From contig JAHWKW010000007.1 of NCBI GenBank assembly GCA_019347675.1, forward strand, positions 91,808 through 155,807: 64,000 bases of DNA, read 5' to 3'. The DNA comes from Actinomycetota bacterium (GTDB lineage: Bacteria > Actinomycetota > Nitriliruptoria > Nitriliruptorales > JAHWKO01). Below the pieces are notes generated by a model, which was not told where the DNA came from, did no database searches, and worked only from the letters and a program-made list of their open reading frames with translations. Every line of letters begins with the position of its first letter. Within the stretch, counting starts at the first letter, position 1. Of this stretch, positions 9,264-21,255 are shown piece by piece. Made by a program: the position numbers and the translations under genes.

Positions 9264-9788
9264 CTAGTACGTCTCCGTCTCGAGCGGGCGCAGGGTGTGA
9301 TCAACCCCGACCTGGTCGTCGACCTCCCGGAGAGCCGCCTCGACCTCGACGTCGTCGAGCTCGTCCGGCACCGATATCTCGAGCGCCATCGCGTACACCG
9401 GCTTGTCCTCGGGGGGGAGCATGCGGGTGGAGAGGTCGGTGATGTTGATGCCCAGGTCGGCCAGCGTGCGGGCCACCGCTGCCAGGATCCCCGGCTTGTC
9501 GGTGCCGTACACCGACAGGATGTGGGTGGCGTCGGCGCTGTCGCGTCCTTCCTCGACCGGCGTGACGGTGAGCTCCAGGTCCAGCGGGGCGACGGCCTGG
9601 TCCAACGCCGCGCGCAGGTCCTCGGCTGTGTCGTCGGTCGCCACCAGCAGCATGATGGCGAACTGACCGCCCAGGATCGTCATGGCGGAGTCCTCGACGT
9701 TCCCGCCGCGGTCGCGGAGCACCTCGGCGACCGCGGCCACGATGCCGGGGCGGTCGGCTCCGATCGCGGTGAGGGCGAGTTGTGGCAC
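9264..9788 (-). CDS. Tandem ACT-domain protein (GcvR-like)
   Basis: 174 residues made of two ACT domains: LALTAIGADRPGIVAAVAEV at the N-terminus and HILSVYGTDKPGILAAVART from about residue 88. Both carry the ligand-loop D(R/K)PGI. This is the architecture of the glycine-cleavage regulator GcvR and of related amino-acid sensing proteins. GTG 9788 has AGGAG 6 nt upstream. It precedes def and diverges from the DUF421 gene. The ligand and partner are unknown; in actinobacteria such proteins are not proven to regulate gcv. Confidence 0.83.
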   Translation of the reverse strand: MPQLALTAIGADRPGIVAAVAEVLRDRGGNVEDSAMTILGGQFAIMLLVATDDTAEDLRAALDQAVAPLDLELTVTPVEEGRDSADATHILSVYGTDKPGILAAVARTLADLGINITDLSTRMLPPEDKPVYAMALEISVPDELDDVEVEAALREVDDQVGVDHTLRPLETETY

Positions 9789-9982
9789 GGCTGGCTCCTA
9801 TCGCCCCGCGCCAGCAGGCTAGACCGGCTCGGTGGCGTGTTGCTGCAGGCTGCAGCCACGCCCACCCTGGCACGCGCCCGAGCGCGACGCCCGCACGCCC
9901 GGTTGGGACGAAGGTCGTTCCGGCCAGGGTCGGTCACGCGACGACGCTGGCAGGCTGGCGCGCTGAAGCGTTGGGAGGAATC

Positions 9983-10516
9983 ATGTTCGACAAGTGGCTG
10001 GGTACGAGCTGGACCGAACTTGGACTCGTCGTCGTTTCCACGGTCGGCATCTTCCTCGCGGTCGTTGTCTACACCCGGTTGGCGGGGTTGCGCAGCTTCT
10101 CGAAGATGTCCACCTTCGACTTCGCCATCACCGTCGCCTTCGGATCGATGATGGGCAGCGTGGCCGCGTCGCCCGCAGTCACACTGCCAAACGGCGTGGT
10201 GGCGCTGGGCGTGCTCTACGGCATGCAGGCCTTGATCGCGGTGGGGCGGCGGCGCCTCACCATCAGCAAGGCCGTCGACAACGAGCCGATCCTGCTCATG
10301 GCCGGCGACCGCATAATCGAGCGCAACCTCCGCCGAGGGAAGGTCACCGAAGCCGACATCCGCGGAAAGCTCCGCGAGGCCAACTGCCTCGACTACGGCG
10401 ATGTTCGCGCCGTCGTCCTGGAGACCACGGGCGACGTCAGCGTGCTCCACGGCAGCGGCGACCTCGACCTCGACATCCTCCGCGGCGTCATCGGCCACGA
10501 GGAACTGGTGGAGTAG
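9983..10516 (+). CDS. DUF421 (YetF/YcaP family) membrane protein
   Basis: 177 residues. About three N-terminal membrane helices (ELGLVVVSTVGIFLAVVVYT and following) carry R-(S/A)-FSKMSTFDFAITVAFGS. A cytosolic YetF-type domain follows, with NEPILLMAGDRIIERNLRRG, ADIRGKLREANCLDYGDVRA and VLETTGDVSVLHG. The family is widespread; it is implicated in spore or membrane functions in Bacillus, but its activity is unknown. ATG 9983 has a strong GGGAGGAA 2-3 nt upstream of the preferred spacing. Confidence 0.9.
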   Translation: MFDKWLGTSWTELGLVVVSTVGIFLAVVVYTRLAGLRSFSKMSTFDFAITVAFGSMMGSVAASPAVTLPNGVVALGVLYGMQALIAVGRRRLTISKAVDNEPILLMAGDRIIERNLRRGKVTEADIRGKLREANCLDYGDVRAVVLETTGDVSVLHGSGDLDLDILRGVIGHEELVE

Positions 10517-10658
10517 CCGAACGACGGGGTGGCGCGCCGGAGCTCCGCCAGCGCCAGCGCCGTTCCGCGAGCGCCTCCAGGAAGCGCGCAACGGTGTCGC
10601 GTCGATCAGTTGCCGCGTTTGAGTCCGCACGTCGCGGGCCGATCGCTGGGGGAGGAAG

Positions 10659-11414
10659 ATGAGCCGTCGCCGTCGCCGTCGCCGTGGCCGTCGCCGTCGC
10701 CGTGGACGTTGCCGTTGCGCGCTGCGCTGGCCGGACCGCGGGGGAGACCACGGGGGAGACCGCGGGGGAGACCGCGGGGGAGACCGCGGGGGAGACCACG
10801 GGGGAGACCACGGGGGAGGCCACGGGGGAGACCGCGGGGGAGGCCACGGGGGAGACCACGGGGGGTCCCGGTCGGCACTGGTCGCCGCGTTGGTGGCTGC
10901 CGCCGTCGCTGCCGGGCTCACCGCAGCCTGCGGCGGTGACCAGCCCGGGCAGACACCAGCGACCGCAACGGCGTCGGTGCCGGTGCCCTCACTGCACCCG
11001 TCGGTGGACGGCTACCCCGACACCGCCGTGTCCCTGGCCGGTCCGGGCAGCCGCCGCGTCGCGGTGGCGGTCAAGGTCGCCAACACCCCGGCGCGGCGAG
11101 CACACGGCCTGATGGAGGTCGCGTCTCTGCCCCCCGCCGTCGGCATGTTGTTCACGTTCCCCGACGACACCGCCGGCGGGTTCTGGATGAAGAACACGCT
11201 GGTCCCGCTCGACATCGCCTACGCGGACGCCGGTGGCGACATCCACACGATCCTGCAGATGGAGCCGTGTCCCGCCGGCCACGACTGCCCGCTGTACCCG
11301 CCGTCGCAGCCGTACCGCTACGCGCTGGAGGTCGCCGCCGGCTGGTTCGACGCGGCGGGGGTCAGCGACGAGTGGCGCTTGGAGCTCCCCGACGACCTGC
11401 CACCGTCGAGCTGA
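10659..11414 (+). CDS. DUF192-family secreted protein with repeat-expanded N-terminus
   Basis: 251 residues as called. The C-terminal ~110 residues are DUF192 (VANTPARRAHGLMEVASLPP, GMLFTFPDDTAGGFWMKNTL, PLDIAYADAGGDIHTI), a small beta-rich extracellular domain of unknown function. Before it lies a hydrophobic segment ending in a Cys (SALVAALVAAAVAAGLTAAC), probably a lipoprotein signal although the lipobox is weak. The first ~70 residues are Arg-rich and then GGDH/GGDR repeats encoded by a 12-base minisatellite. No plausible later start precedes the signal sequence, so the repeat is either translated ahead of an unusually long n-region or the start is mis-set. GGGGGAGGAAG lies just before ATG 10659. 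Confidence 0.72.
   Translation: MSRRRRRRRGRRRRRGRCRCALRWPDRGGDHGGDRGGDRGGDRGGDHGGDHGGGHGGDRGGGHGGDHGGSRSALVAALVAAAVAAGLTAACGGDQPGQTPATATASVPVPSLHPSVDGYPDTAVSLAGPGSRRVAVAVKVANTPARRAHGLMEVASLPPAVGMLFTFPDDTAGGFWMKNTLVPLDIAYADAGGDIHTILQMEPCPAGHDCPLYPPSQPYRYALEVAAGWFDAAGVSDEWRLELPDDLPPSS
10741..10860 (+). repeat. 12-bp minisatellite, 10 units, in the DUF192 gene
   Basis: Exactly ten tandem copies of GGGGAGACC(A/G)CG or GGGGAGGCCACG. Units differ at only two positions, which argues for recent expansion. The length is a multiple of three, so copy-number changes keep the frame. Confidence 0.95.
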
Positions 11415-11415
11415 G

Positions 11416-11705
11416 GTCGTCGAGCCCGCCGGACCCGGAAAGCCCATCGTCGAGCCCGTCCGACCCGGAAAGCCCATCGCCGAGCCCGCCCGACCCGGAA
11501 AGCCCATCGCCGAGCCCGCCCGACCCGGAAAGCCCATCGCCGAGCCGCCGGACCCGGAAAGCCCATCGTCGAGCCCGTCCGACCCGGAAAGCCCATCGTC
11601 GAGCCCGTCCGACCCGGAAAGCCCATCGCCGAGCCCGCCCGACCCGGAAAGCCCATCGTCGAGCCGCCGGACCCGGAAAGCCCATCGTCGAGCCCGTCCG
11701 CCGGT
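11416..11705. repeat. 30-bp intergenic minisatellite, 9 units
   Basis: Nine copies of GACCCGGAAAGCCCATCG followed by a 12-base spacer (CCGAGCCCGCCC and variants) directly after the DUF192 stop codon. At least one unit is 29 rather than 30 bases, which would shift a reading frame, so the array is unlikely to be coding even though GC-driven frames cross it. It fills the 337-base gap before the next gene. There are no unique spacers, so it is not a CRISPR array. Confidence 0.92.
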
Positions 11706-11751
11706 GCCGGTGCACCGTGCTCCGTAGGCTGCGATCGGCGGAAGGAGACGC

Positions 11752-12015
11752 GTGGAGGCGTGGCAGTACGTCCTCGCGGCCGCCTTCGTGCTCCTCCCTG
11801 TCGTGCTGATGCTCGCCATCTGGGGCCAGGAGCGGCTGACGTCACGGGGTCGCCCCGTTCGGCGTTCCTGGCCCCGCCACGTCCGCCGGCGAGGACTCGA
11901 TCAGGACGCCGCGCACGGCTGGCGACCCGGACAGCTTCCCGGCACGGCACCGGCAAGCGGAACCGAGGATCAGGCCGCACCACCTGATCGATCGGCCGGG
12001 GCGCAGGATAGTTGA
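11752..12015 (+). CDS. Small single-pass membrane protein, unknown function
   Basis: 87 residues. One N-terminal membrane helix (YVLAAAFVLLPVVLMLAIWG) is followed by a basic tail rich in Arg and a disordered C-terminus. GTG 11752 has GAAGGAG 4 nt upstream, good evidence that it is translated. It ends just before the dnaK promoter. No family recognised. Confidence 0.6.
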   Translation: MEAWQYVLAAAFVLLPVVLMLAIWGQERLTSRGRPVRRSWPRHVRRRGLDQDAAHGWRPGQLPGTAPASGTEDQAAPPDRSAGAQDS

Positions 12016-12040
12016 TAAGACTGCGCTCAGGTTCTATCAT
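12012..12040 (+). promoter_or_regulatory. dnaK operon promoter
   Basis: TTGATA (12012-12017) and TATCAT (12035-12040) with a 17-base spacer, a near-consensus vegetative promoter unusually AT-rich for this genome, 62 bases before dnaK. The leader then contains a hairpin CGGCCGGC-CT-GCCGGCCG (12059-12076). I could not find a HAIR (CTTGAGT-N7-ACTCAAG) element nearby even though hspR is in the operon. Confidence 0.75.
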
Positions 12041-12102
12041 GGCAACCGACTAAGGAGGCGGCCGGCCTGCCGGCCGACAGTCGTGACACGAGGAGTGACA
12101 GC

Positions 12103-13968
<1,866 letters not shown>

Positions 13969-13975
13969 CCCACGC

Positions 13976-13999
13976 GGGGCGGCGCTCCAGCGCCGCCCC
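13976..13999 (+). terminator. Hairpin after dnaK (attenuator or processing site)
   Basis: GGGGCGGCGCT, a 2-base loop and AGCGCCGCCCC form an 11-bp perfect stem 8 bases after the dnaK stop, with no T-run. Because the operon continues, it more likely stabilises dnaK mRNA or partly attenuates than terminates. Confidence 0.6.
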
Positions 14000-14042
14000 G
14001 GACCATCCCCACAACCGCACGCACACACGACAAGGAGGAGAC

Positions 14043-14480
14043 ATGAGCGCACTGAGCCGTTACCACGGGCGTGACCTCGCAGGCCTCCAAGACGAGGTCG
14101 AGCGGATGTTCCGCAGCTTCTTCGGTGAGGAACGGCCGTCGACCGCAGGAGCCTGGAGCCCCGCGCTCGACGTCGAGGAGAACGAGGACAGCTTCGTCCT
14201 GCACGTCGAGCTGCCCGGCCTGGACGCAGACGACGTCGAGATCACCCTCGAGGAGAACGTCCTCACGGTCTCCGGCGAGCGACGCTTCTACGACGAGAGC
14301 GAGGCGGAGGGCTTCCGCCGCGTCGAGCGACGCTTCGGCCGGTTCCACCGTGCCGTGCGTCTCCCGGACCGGGTGGATTCCGACAACGTCGAGGCCAACT
14401 TCCGCAACGGGATGCTGACGATCACGGTTCCCAAGGCCGAGGAGGCCAAGCCGCGCCGGATCGAGGTCCGTCCCAGCTGA
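14043..14480 (+). CDS. Hsp20 small heat-shock protein
   Basis: 145 residues. The alpha-crystallin domain spans about residues 38-140 (PALDVEENEDSFVLHVELPG, VEITLEENVLTVSGERRF, FRNGMLTITVPKAEEAKPRR). It is an ATP-independent holdase that keeps unfolded proteins soluble for DnaK/ClpB. It sits between dnaK and grpE, 75 bp after dnaK, and has AAGGAGGA just before ATG 14043. The insertion of hsp20 inside the dnaK-grpE interval is not the usual order. Confidence 0.95.
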   Translation: MSALSRYHGRDLAGLQDEVERMFRSFFGEERPSTAGAWSPALDVEENEDSFVLHVELPGLDADDVEITLEENVLTVSGERRFYDESEAEGFRRVERRFGRFHRAVRLPDRVDSDNVEANFRNGMLTITVPKAEEAKPRRIEVRPS

Positions 14481-14491
14481 CCGACCGACTC

Positions 14492-14529
14492 GGGGCCGGT
14501 GCCGGGCGCACAGCGCTCACGCCGGCCCC
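14492..14529 (+). terminator. Hairpin between hsp20 and grpE
   Basis: GGGGCCGG (14492-14499) and CCGGCCCC (14522-14529) form an 8-bp stem just after the hsp20 stop. There is no T-run; a partial terminator or mRNA 3'-end stabiliser. Confidence 0.45.
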
Positions 14530-14550
14530 AGCCGATCTGACAGGACCGAC

Positions 14551-15432
14551 ATGACCAACACCAGCGACGAGCACCGAGACGACGCCGTGGCCGACCCGCG
14601 TGCGCACCTCGACGACGTCGCCGAGCGTGGCGGCGTGCAGGGCGTCGACGACGGCGCCGAGCGTGGCGGCGTGCAGGGCGTCGACGACGGCGGGACGGCG
14701 GCGCACGCCCAAGACGACGTCGCCGATCAGGTCGCGGCCGCCGACGCCCACGAGGACCTTGGCGAGGCGTCGATGCCACAGCCGGACGTGGACCGAAGCG
14801 ACGTCGGTGGTGACCTGTCGCGGGGCGACGTGCCGACCGTCGACCCGGCCGACCAGCGGCCACGAGTCAAGCCCACGCCCGAAGACCAGCCCACGCCCGA
14901 AGACCAGCCCACGCCCGAAGACCAGCCCACGCCCGAAGACCAGCCCACGCCCGAAGACCAGCGCTCGCGCGAGGAGCTGCGCGCCGCCCTGGAGGCGGCC
15001 GAGTCCAAGCGCGACGAGTACCTCGACCACCTCAAGCGCACCCAGGCCGAGTTCCAGAACTTCCGGAAGCGGACGATGCGCGAAGGTGCCACCCAGCGGG
15101 ATCAGGGCATGGTGGACGTCCTCGGGCGGTTGATCGACGTCCTCGACGACTTCGAGCTCGCCGTGCTCGCCGCGGAGTCCGCCACGGACGTCGCCAGCCT
15201 CCGCAAGGGCGTGGAGATGGTCTACGGCAAGCTCGTCGACGCGCTGCGCGCGTTCGGTCTCGAGCGGATCGGCCGTGAGGGCGTGGCCTTCGATCCCCAG
15301 CTGCACGAAGCCGTGCAGCACGGGCACGATGGCGAGGATCGTGATCACCCGGTGGTCGCCGAGGTGCTGCGGCCCGGCTACATGGTCGGGGATCGGGTGC
15401 TGCGCGCCGCGATGGTCAGGGTCGTGGAGTAG
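14551..15432 (+). CDS. grpE: Nucleotide exchange factor GrpE with long repeat-expanded N-terminus
   Basis: 293 residues, about 100 longer than typical GrpE. The C-terminal ~155 residues are standard: a coiled coil (LEAAESKRDEYLDHLKRTQA), FQNFRKRTM and the signature FDPQLHEAVQHG to VVAEVLRPGYMVGDRVLRAA. The N-terminal ~140 residues are acidic and low-complexity, and contain two 12-residue repeats and five PTPEDQ repeats encoded by minisatellites. GrpE releases ADP from DnaK and acts as a thermosensor. ATG 14551 has only a weak SD (ACAGGA), and translation may start later. It ends 2 bp before dnaJ. Confidence 0.95.
   Translation: MTNTSDEHRDDAVADPRAHLDDVAERGGVQGVDDGAERGGVQGVDDGGTAAHAQDDVADQVAAADAHEDLGEASMPQPDVDRSDVGGDLSRGDVPTVDPADQRPRVKPTPEDQPTPEDQPTPEDQPTPEDQPTPEDQRSREELRAALEAAESKRDEYLDHLKRTQAEFQNFRKRTMREGATQRDQGMVDVLGRLIDVLDDFELAVLAAESATDVASLRKGVEMVYGKLVDALRAFGLERIGREGVAFDPQLHEAVQHGHDGEDRDHPVVAEVLRPGYMVGDRVLRAAMVRVVE
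14620..14691 (+). repeat. 36-bp direct duplication in grpE
   Basis: Two adjacent near-identical 36-base units starting GCCGAGCGTGGCGGCGTGCA, encoding AERGGVQGVDDG twice. Confidence 0.9.
14872..14961 (+). repeat. 18-bp minisatellite, 5 units, in grpE
   Basis: Five identical tandem copies of CCCACGCCCGAAGACCAG encoding PTPEDQ. The absence of silent differences indicates very recent expansion or homogenisation. Confidence 0.97.
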
Positions 15433-15434
15433 CG

Positions 15435-16592
15435 ATGGCACCCCAGCGTGACTGGCTCGACAAGGACTTCTACGAGGTCCTCGGCGTCTCGTCGGACGCC
15501 TCACAGGCCGACATCAAGAAGGCCTACCGCAAGCTGGCCCAGAAGCTGCACCCAGACGCCAACCCCGACGACCCCAGCGCCGAGCAGCGCTTCAAGGAGG
15601 TCAGCGAGGCGTACTCGGTCCTGGGCGACGAGGACAGGCGCAAGGAGTACGACGAGGTCCGTCGCCTGGCAGCGTCCGGCGCGTTCGCTGGCGGTGGCTT
15701 CCCTGGCGGCGGACGCGGCTTCACCTTCACCGAGGGCGACATCGGGGATCTCGGCAACCTCGGTGACCTGTTCAGTGGTCTGTTCGGCGGCGGTGGCATG
15801 CGGTTCGGGCCGTCCGGCCGCGTCCGCCGCCAGCGGAAGGGCCAGGACCTCCAGGCCAACGTCAACCTGTCGTTCGAGGACGCGCTCACGGGGGTCACCA
15901 CGACCCTGCGGGTCACCGGCGACGGGCCGTGCGAGACGTGTCACGGGACGGGCGCGCGGCCCGGGACCAGCCCGCGGACCTGCCCGCGCTGTCAGGGGAC
16001 CGGGACCGTCGCGGTGGACCAGGGCCCGTTCTCGATCGCCCAGCCGTGCCCGCAGTGCGGCGGACGCGGCCAGGTGATCGACTCGCCGTGCCAGACCTGT
16101 GGCGGGAGCGGCCGGCAGACCGAACCGCGGGAGATCCGGGTCCGCATCCCGGCGGGCGTGAAGGACGGCGCCCGCATCCGCGTCCCCGGACGCGGAGGTC
16201 CGGGCGAGAACGGCGGCCCACCCGGCGACCTGTACGTCAACGTCTCGGTAGCGCCCCACCCGGTTTTCGGTCGGCGTGGCGACGACATCACCGTGGAGGT
16301 CCCGATCACGTTCAGCGAGGCAGCGCTCGGCACCGACCTGCGGGTGCCGCTCCCCAGCGTGAACGGCACAGCCGGTACCACCACCATCCGCATCCCGCCC
16401 GGCACCGCCAGCGGACGGACCTTCCGCGTCCGCGGCAAGGGCGCCCCGACCCGCGACGGCCGCGGTGATCTGCTGGTGACGGTCCGGGTGGACGTCCCCC
16501 GGAAGCTGTCGCGACGGCAGAAGGACCTGCTGCGCGAGCTCCGCGAGCTGGACGACACGAGCGACCGCGATCGACTCCTGGAGCAGGTATGA
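15435..16592 (+). CDS. dnaJ: Chaperone DnaJ (Hsp40)
   Basis: 385 residues. The J domain has KDFYEVLGVSSDASQADIKK with the catalytic HPD (LHPDANPDD). A Gly/Phe-rich linker follows, then four zinc-binding CxxCxGxG repeats (CETCHGTG, CPRCQGTG, CPQCGGRG, CQTCGGSG, about residues 165-230) and the C-terminal substrate-binding beta domains. It stimulates DnaK ATPase and delivers substrates. It starts 2 bp after grpE, so it is translationally coupled. Confidence 0.98.
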   Translation: MAPQRDWLDKDFYEVLGVSSDASQADIKKAYRKLAQKLHPDANPDDPSAEQRFKEVSEAYSVLGDEDRRKEYDEVRRLAASGAFAGGGFPGGGRGFTFTEGDIGDLGNLGDLFSGLFGGGGMRFGPSGRVRRQRKGQDLQANVNLSFEDALTGVTTTLRVTGDGPCETCHGTGARPGTSPRTCPRCQGTGTVAVDQGPFSIAQPCPQCGGRGQVIDSPCQTCGGSGRQTEPREIRVRIPAGVKDGARIRVPGRGGPGENGGPPGDLYVNVSVAPHPVFGRRGDDITVEVPITFSEAALGTDLRVPLPSVNGTAGTTTIRIPPGTASGRTFRVRGKGAPTRDGRGDLLVTVRVDVPRKLSRRQKDLLRELRELDDTSDRDRLLEQV

Positions 16593-16642
16593 GCCCGACG
16601 ACAACCTGGTTGGCGGCGTCAGCTGCGCGGAGGTGATCGCGC

Positions 16643-17061
16643 GTGGCTGACGATCATGGCGACAGGCGCCGCGGACGCGACGGGGCGGTGTACGTGATCT
16701 CCGTGGCGGCCGAGCTCGCCGGCATGCACCCGCAGACGTTGCGCGCCTACGAACGCAGCGGCCTGGTCTCGCCGGAGCGCTCGTCGGGGAACGTCCGCCG
16801 GTACTCCGACGCCGACGTGGAGCGTCTGCACCAGATCCAGGACCTGACCAGCCAAGGGCTCAACCTGATCGGCGTCAAGATGGTGCTCGAGCTGCGGGGA
16901 CGGCTGGCGGCGGCACAGCAGCGCATCGCTCGGCTCGAGTCGGAGCTGGAACGGATGGCCGACCGCCTCCGCGACGAGGTTGCAGCTGCCCACCGTGAAC
17001 ACCGCCACGAGCTGGTCCCGGTCTCGCGCGGCGCGATCGAGATCTGGAGGAAGTACGACAG

Positions 17062-17065
<4 letters not shown>
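16643..17065 (+). CDS. hspR: HspR, MerR-family heat-shock repressor
   Basis: 140 residues. The MerR-type HTH ([40 protein letters not shown]) is followed by a coiled-coil dimerisation helix ([20 protein letters not shown]) and a short tail. In Streptomyces and mycobacteria HspR represses the dnaK operon and clpB by binding HAIR elements, with DnaK as co-repressor. GTG 16643 has GGAGGTGAT upstream. Its stop overlaps the clpB ATG by 4 bases (ATGA). Autoregulation of this operon is expected from the family, although no HAIR site was found by eye. Confidence 0.95.
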
Positions 17066-19659
<2,594 letters not shown>

Positions 19660-19714
19660 CGCCAGGAGACGTACGCTTCACGCGAGCCCCCTGGACGCAG
19701 GAAGGTAAACCCCC

Positions 19715-20035
19715 ATGCCCACCGGTCGCGTGAAGGTCTTCGACGAGGAACGGAACTTCGGCTTCGTTCAGCCCATCGAGGGCGGCGAGGACGTGTACGT
19801 CCACGCCTCCACGCTCGAGGGGACCGTGCTCCGATCGGGTGACGTGATCGAATACGACGTGCAGGAGGGCGACGACGGCCCGCAGGCCACCAGCGTGCGG
19901 ATCGCCGAACGCGCACCGGAGGACAACCCGGCCGGACGGGTCGTCGTCGGCGGCCCCCCGCCGACGTGGGACGAACTGGAGCAGATCGAGCGCGAGAAGC
20001 GTCAACGGCGTCGCCAGCGTCGGCGCCGCCGCTGA
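19715..20035 (+). CDS. Cold-shock-domain protein with basic C-terminal tail
   Basis: 106 residues. An N-terminal CSD-like OB fold holds the RNP1-type segment NFGFVQPIEGGEDVYVHAST (about 13-32) and GRVKVFDEERNFGF. A C-terminal tail ends in an Arg-rich stretch (about residues 92-106). It binds RNA or single-stranded DNA; the added basic tail should strengthen nucleic-acid binding and is not in classic 67-residue CspA. AGGAAGG lies upstream of ATG 19715. Monocistronic or co-expressed with clpS 12 bp later. Confidence 0.88.
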   Translation: MPTGRVKVFDEERNFGFVQPIEGGEDVYVHASTLEGTVLRSGDVIEYDVQEGDDGPQATSVRIAERAPEDNPAGRVVVGGPPPTWDELEQIEREKRQRRRQRRRRR

Positions 20036-20047
20036 GAGGAGGCCCAC

Positions 20048-20341
20048 GTGGCGGGGCCTGCGACCGCCCCGGTCCGCGAGGCGGACACCGGCACGGACGT
20101 CACCGCTGACCGTCCCTGGGACGTGATCGTCTGGGACGATCCGGTGAACCTCATGTCGTACGTGGTGTACGTGTTCCGCAAGATCTTCGGGTTCACGGAG
20201 GCGGTCGCGCGCAAGCTGATGCTCGATGTCCACCACAAGGGGAAGGCGCTCGTGGCCAGCGAACCGCGGGAGACGGCCGAGATGCACGTCCGCCAGCTGC
20301 ACGCTCACGGCCTGCAGGCGACGATGCAGCGATCGAGCTGA
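20048..20341 (+). CDS. clpS: ClpS, N-end rule adaptor of the Clp protease
   Basis: 97 residues with the ClpS core ([58 protein letters not shown]). It delivers proteins with N-terminal Leu, Phe, Trp or Tyr to ClpCP/ClpAP. The 'DDP-N' and 'VH--G' motifs form the N-degron pocket. GAGAGGAGG precedes GTG 20048. The same window encodes Aat, which creates such N-degrons. Confidence 0.96.
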   Translation: MAGPATAPVREADTGTDVTADRPWDVIVWDDPVNLMSYVVYVFRKIFGFTEAVARKLMLDVHHKGKALVASEPRETAEMHVRQLHAHGLQATMQRSS

Positions 20342-20342
20342 G

Positions 20343-20849
20343 ATGGTCCGCGCCCGCCTCCGGCCGGGGGGACAAGCGGTGCGGTTAGAGCTCGAACCCT
20401 TCGAGGTCGAGCTGCTGCGGGCGCTGGCACCGGGACTTCGTCAACTGCTGGAGGACCCCGACCCCGATGACCCGGCGGTCGCCAGGCTCTTCCCCGCGAC
20501 GATCGCCGACGATGACGAGGCCGACGCCGAACTCCGCCGGTTGATCTTCGACGACCTGCTCGAGGAGCGGCTGGCCGGCCTGGCCGCCCTGGAGGAGATC
20601 CTCGATCGTGGGGTCGCTCACCGCAGTCGCCTCCGGGTGGATCTGGTCGAGGACGAACCCGCTCTGGTCCTGGGCGTGTTGAACGACGTCCGACTGACGC
20701 TGGGGGCGCGCATCGGGATCGAACAGCTGGACCGCGACGAGATCGACGTCGACCACCCGGCCGCCGCGACCGTGGCGATGATGGATCATCTGGGCTGGTT
20801 CCAGGAACAGCTGCTGAGCGTGGTCGATCCGCCCAGCGTCGGATCCTGA
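20343..20849 (+). CDS. DUF2017 protein
   Basis: 168 residues, starting 1 base after the clpS stop. It has LEPFEVELLRALAPGLRQLL, RLFPATIADDDEADAELRRL and LNDVRLTLGARIGIEQLDRD, matching DUF2017, an actinobacterial family nearly always adjacent to clpS. It is all-alpha and cytosolic. A role with the Clp system is suggested only by conserved linkage. Confidence 0.9.
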   Translation: MVRARLRPGGQAVRLELEPFEVELLRALAPGLRQLLEDPDPDDPAVARLFPATIADDDEADAELRRLIFDDLLEERLAGLAALEEILDRGVAHRSRLRVDLVEDEPALVLGVLNDVRLTLGARIGIEQLDRDEIDVDHPAAATVAMMDHLGWFQEQLLSVVDPPSVGS

Positions 20850-20850
20850 C

Positions 20851-21255
20851 GTGGCGGAGCGGTGGATCATCGACGCGATGAACGTGATCGGGTCACGCCC
20901 CGACGGTTGGTGGCACGACCGCCCCGGCGCGATGCGCGACCTGCTGCACCGCCTGATCGCCGACCACGCCACCACGGGGCGCCGGTACACGCTGGTCGTG
21001 GAGGGTCCCGTCCCCGACGACCTCACCGAGCGCGTCGCCGCTGGTGTCGATGTCGTCGACGCCGGTGACGGCGGGCGCGACGCGGCCGACGACCGCATCG
21101 TGTCGCTGGTCGCCGACGCGTCGCAGCCCGCGGACGTCACCGTCGTGACCTCCGACAAGGAACTGGTCAGCCGGGTGCGGGGGCTGCGGGCCGACGTCGT
21201 CGGCGCCGGGACGTTCCGCAACGAGCTGGAGGAGTCGTCGCGGGGGAGGGCCTGA
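20851..21255 (+). CDS. NYN-domain (YacP-like) RNase
   Basis: 134 residues of PIN-like NYN fold. The first acidic residue is in WIIDAMNVIGSRPDGWWHDR, the middle acidic cluster in GDGGRDAADDRIVSLVADAS, and the C-terminal acidic position in VVTSDKELVSRVRGLRADVV. This arrangement is characteristic of YacP/Rae1-like endoribonucleases. GTG 20851 follows the DUF2017 stop immediately, and its own stop overlaps the next ATG, so it belongs to the clpS operon. Substrate unknown. Confidence 0.85.
   Translation: MAERWIIDAMNVIGSRPDGWWHDRPGAMRDLLHRLIADHATTGRRYTLVVEGPVPDDLTERVAAGVDVVDAGDGGRDAADDRIVSLVADASQPADVTVVTSDKELVSRVRGLRADVVGAGTFRNELEESSRGRA

Noticed and set aside
11416..11705. 30-base periodic repeats suggesting a CRISPR array
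   Set aside because: The whole 30 bases repeat, including the would-be spacer; no unique spacers and no cas genes.
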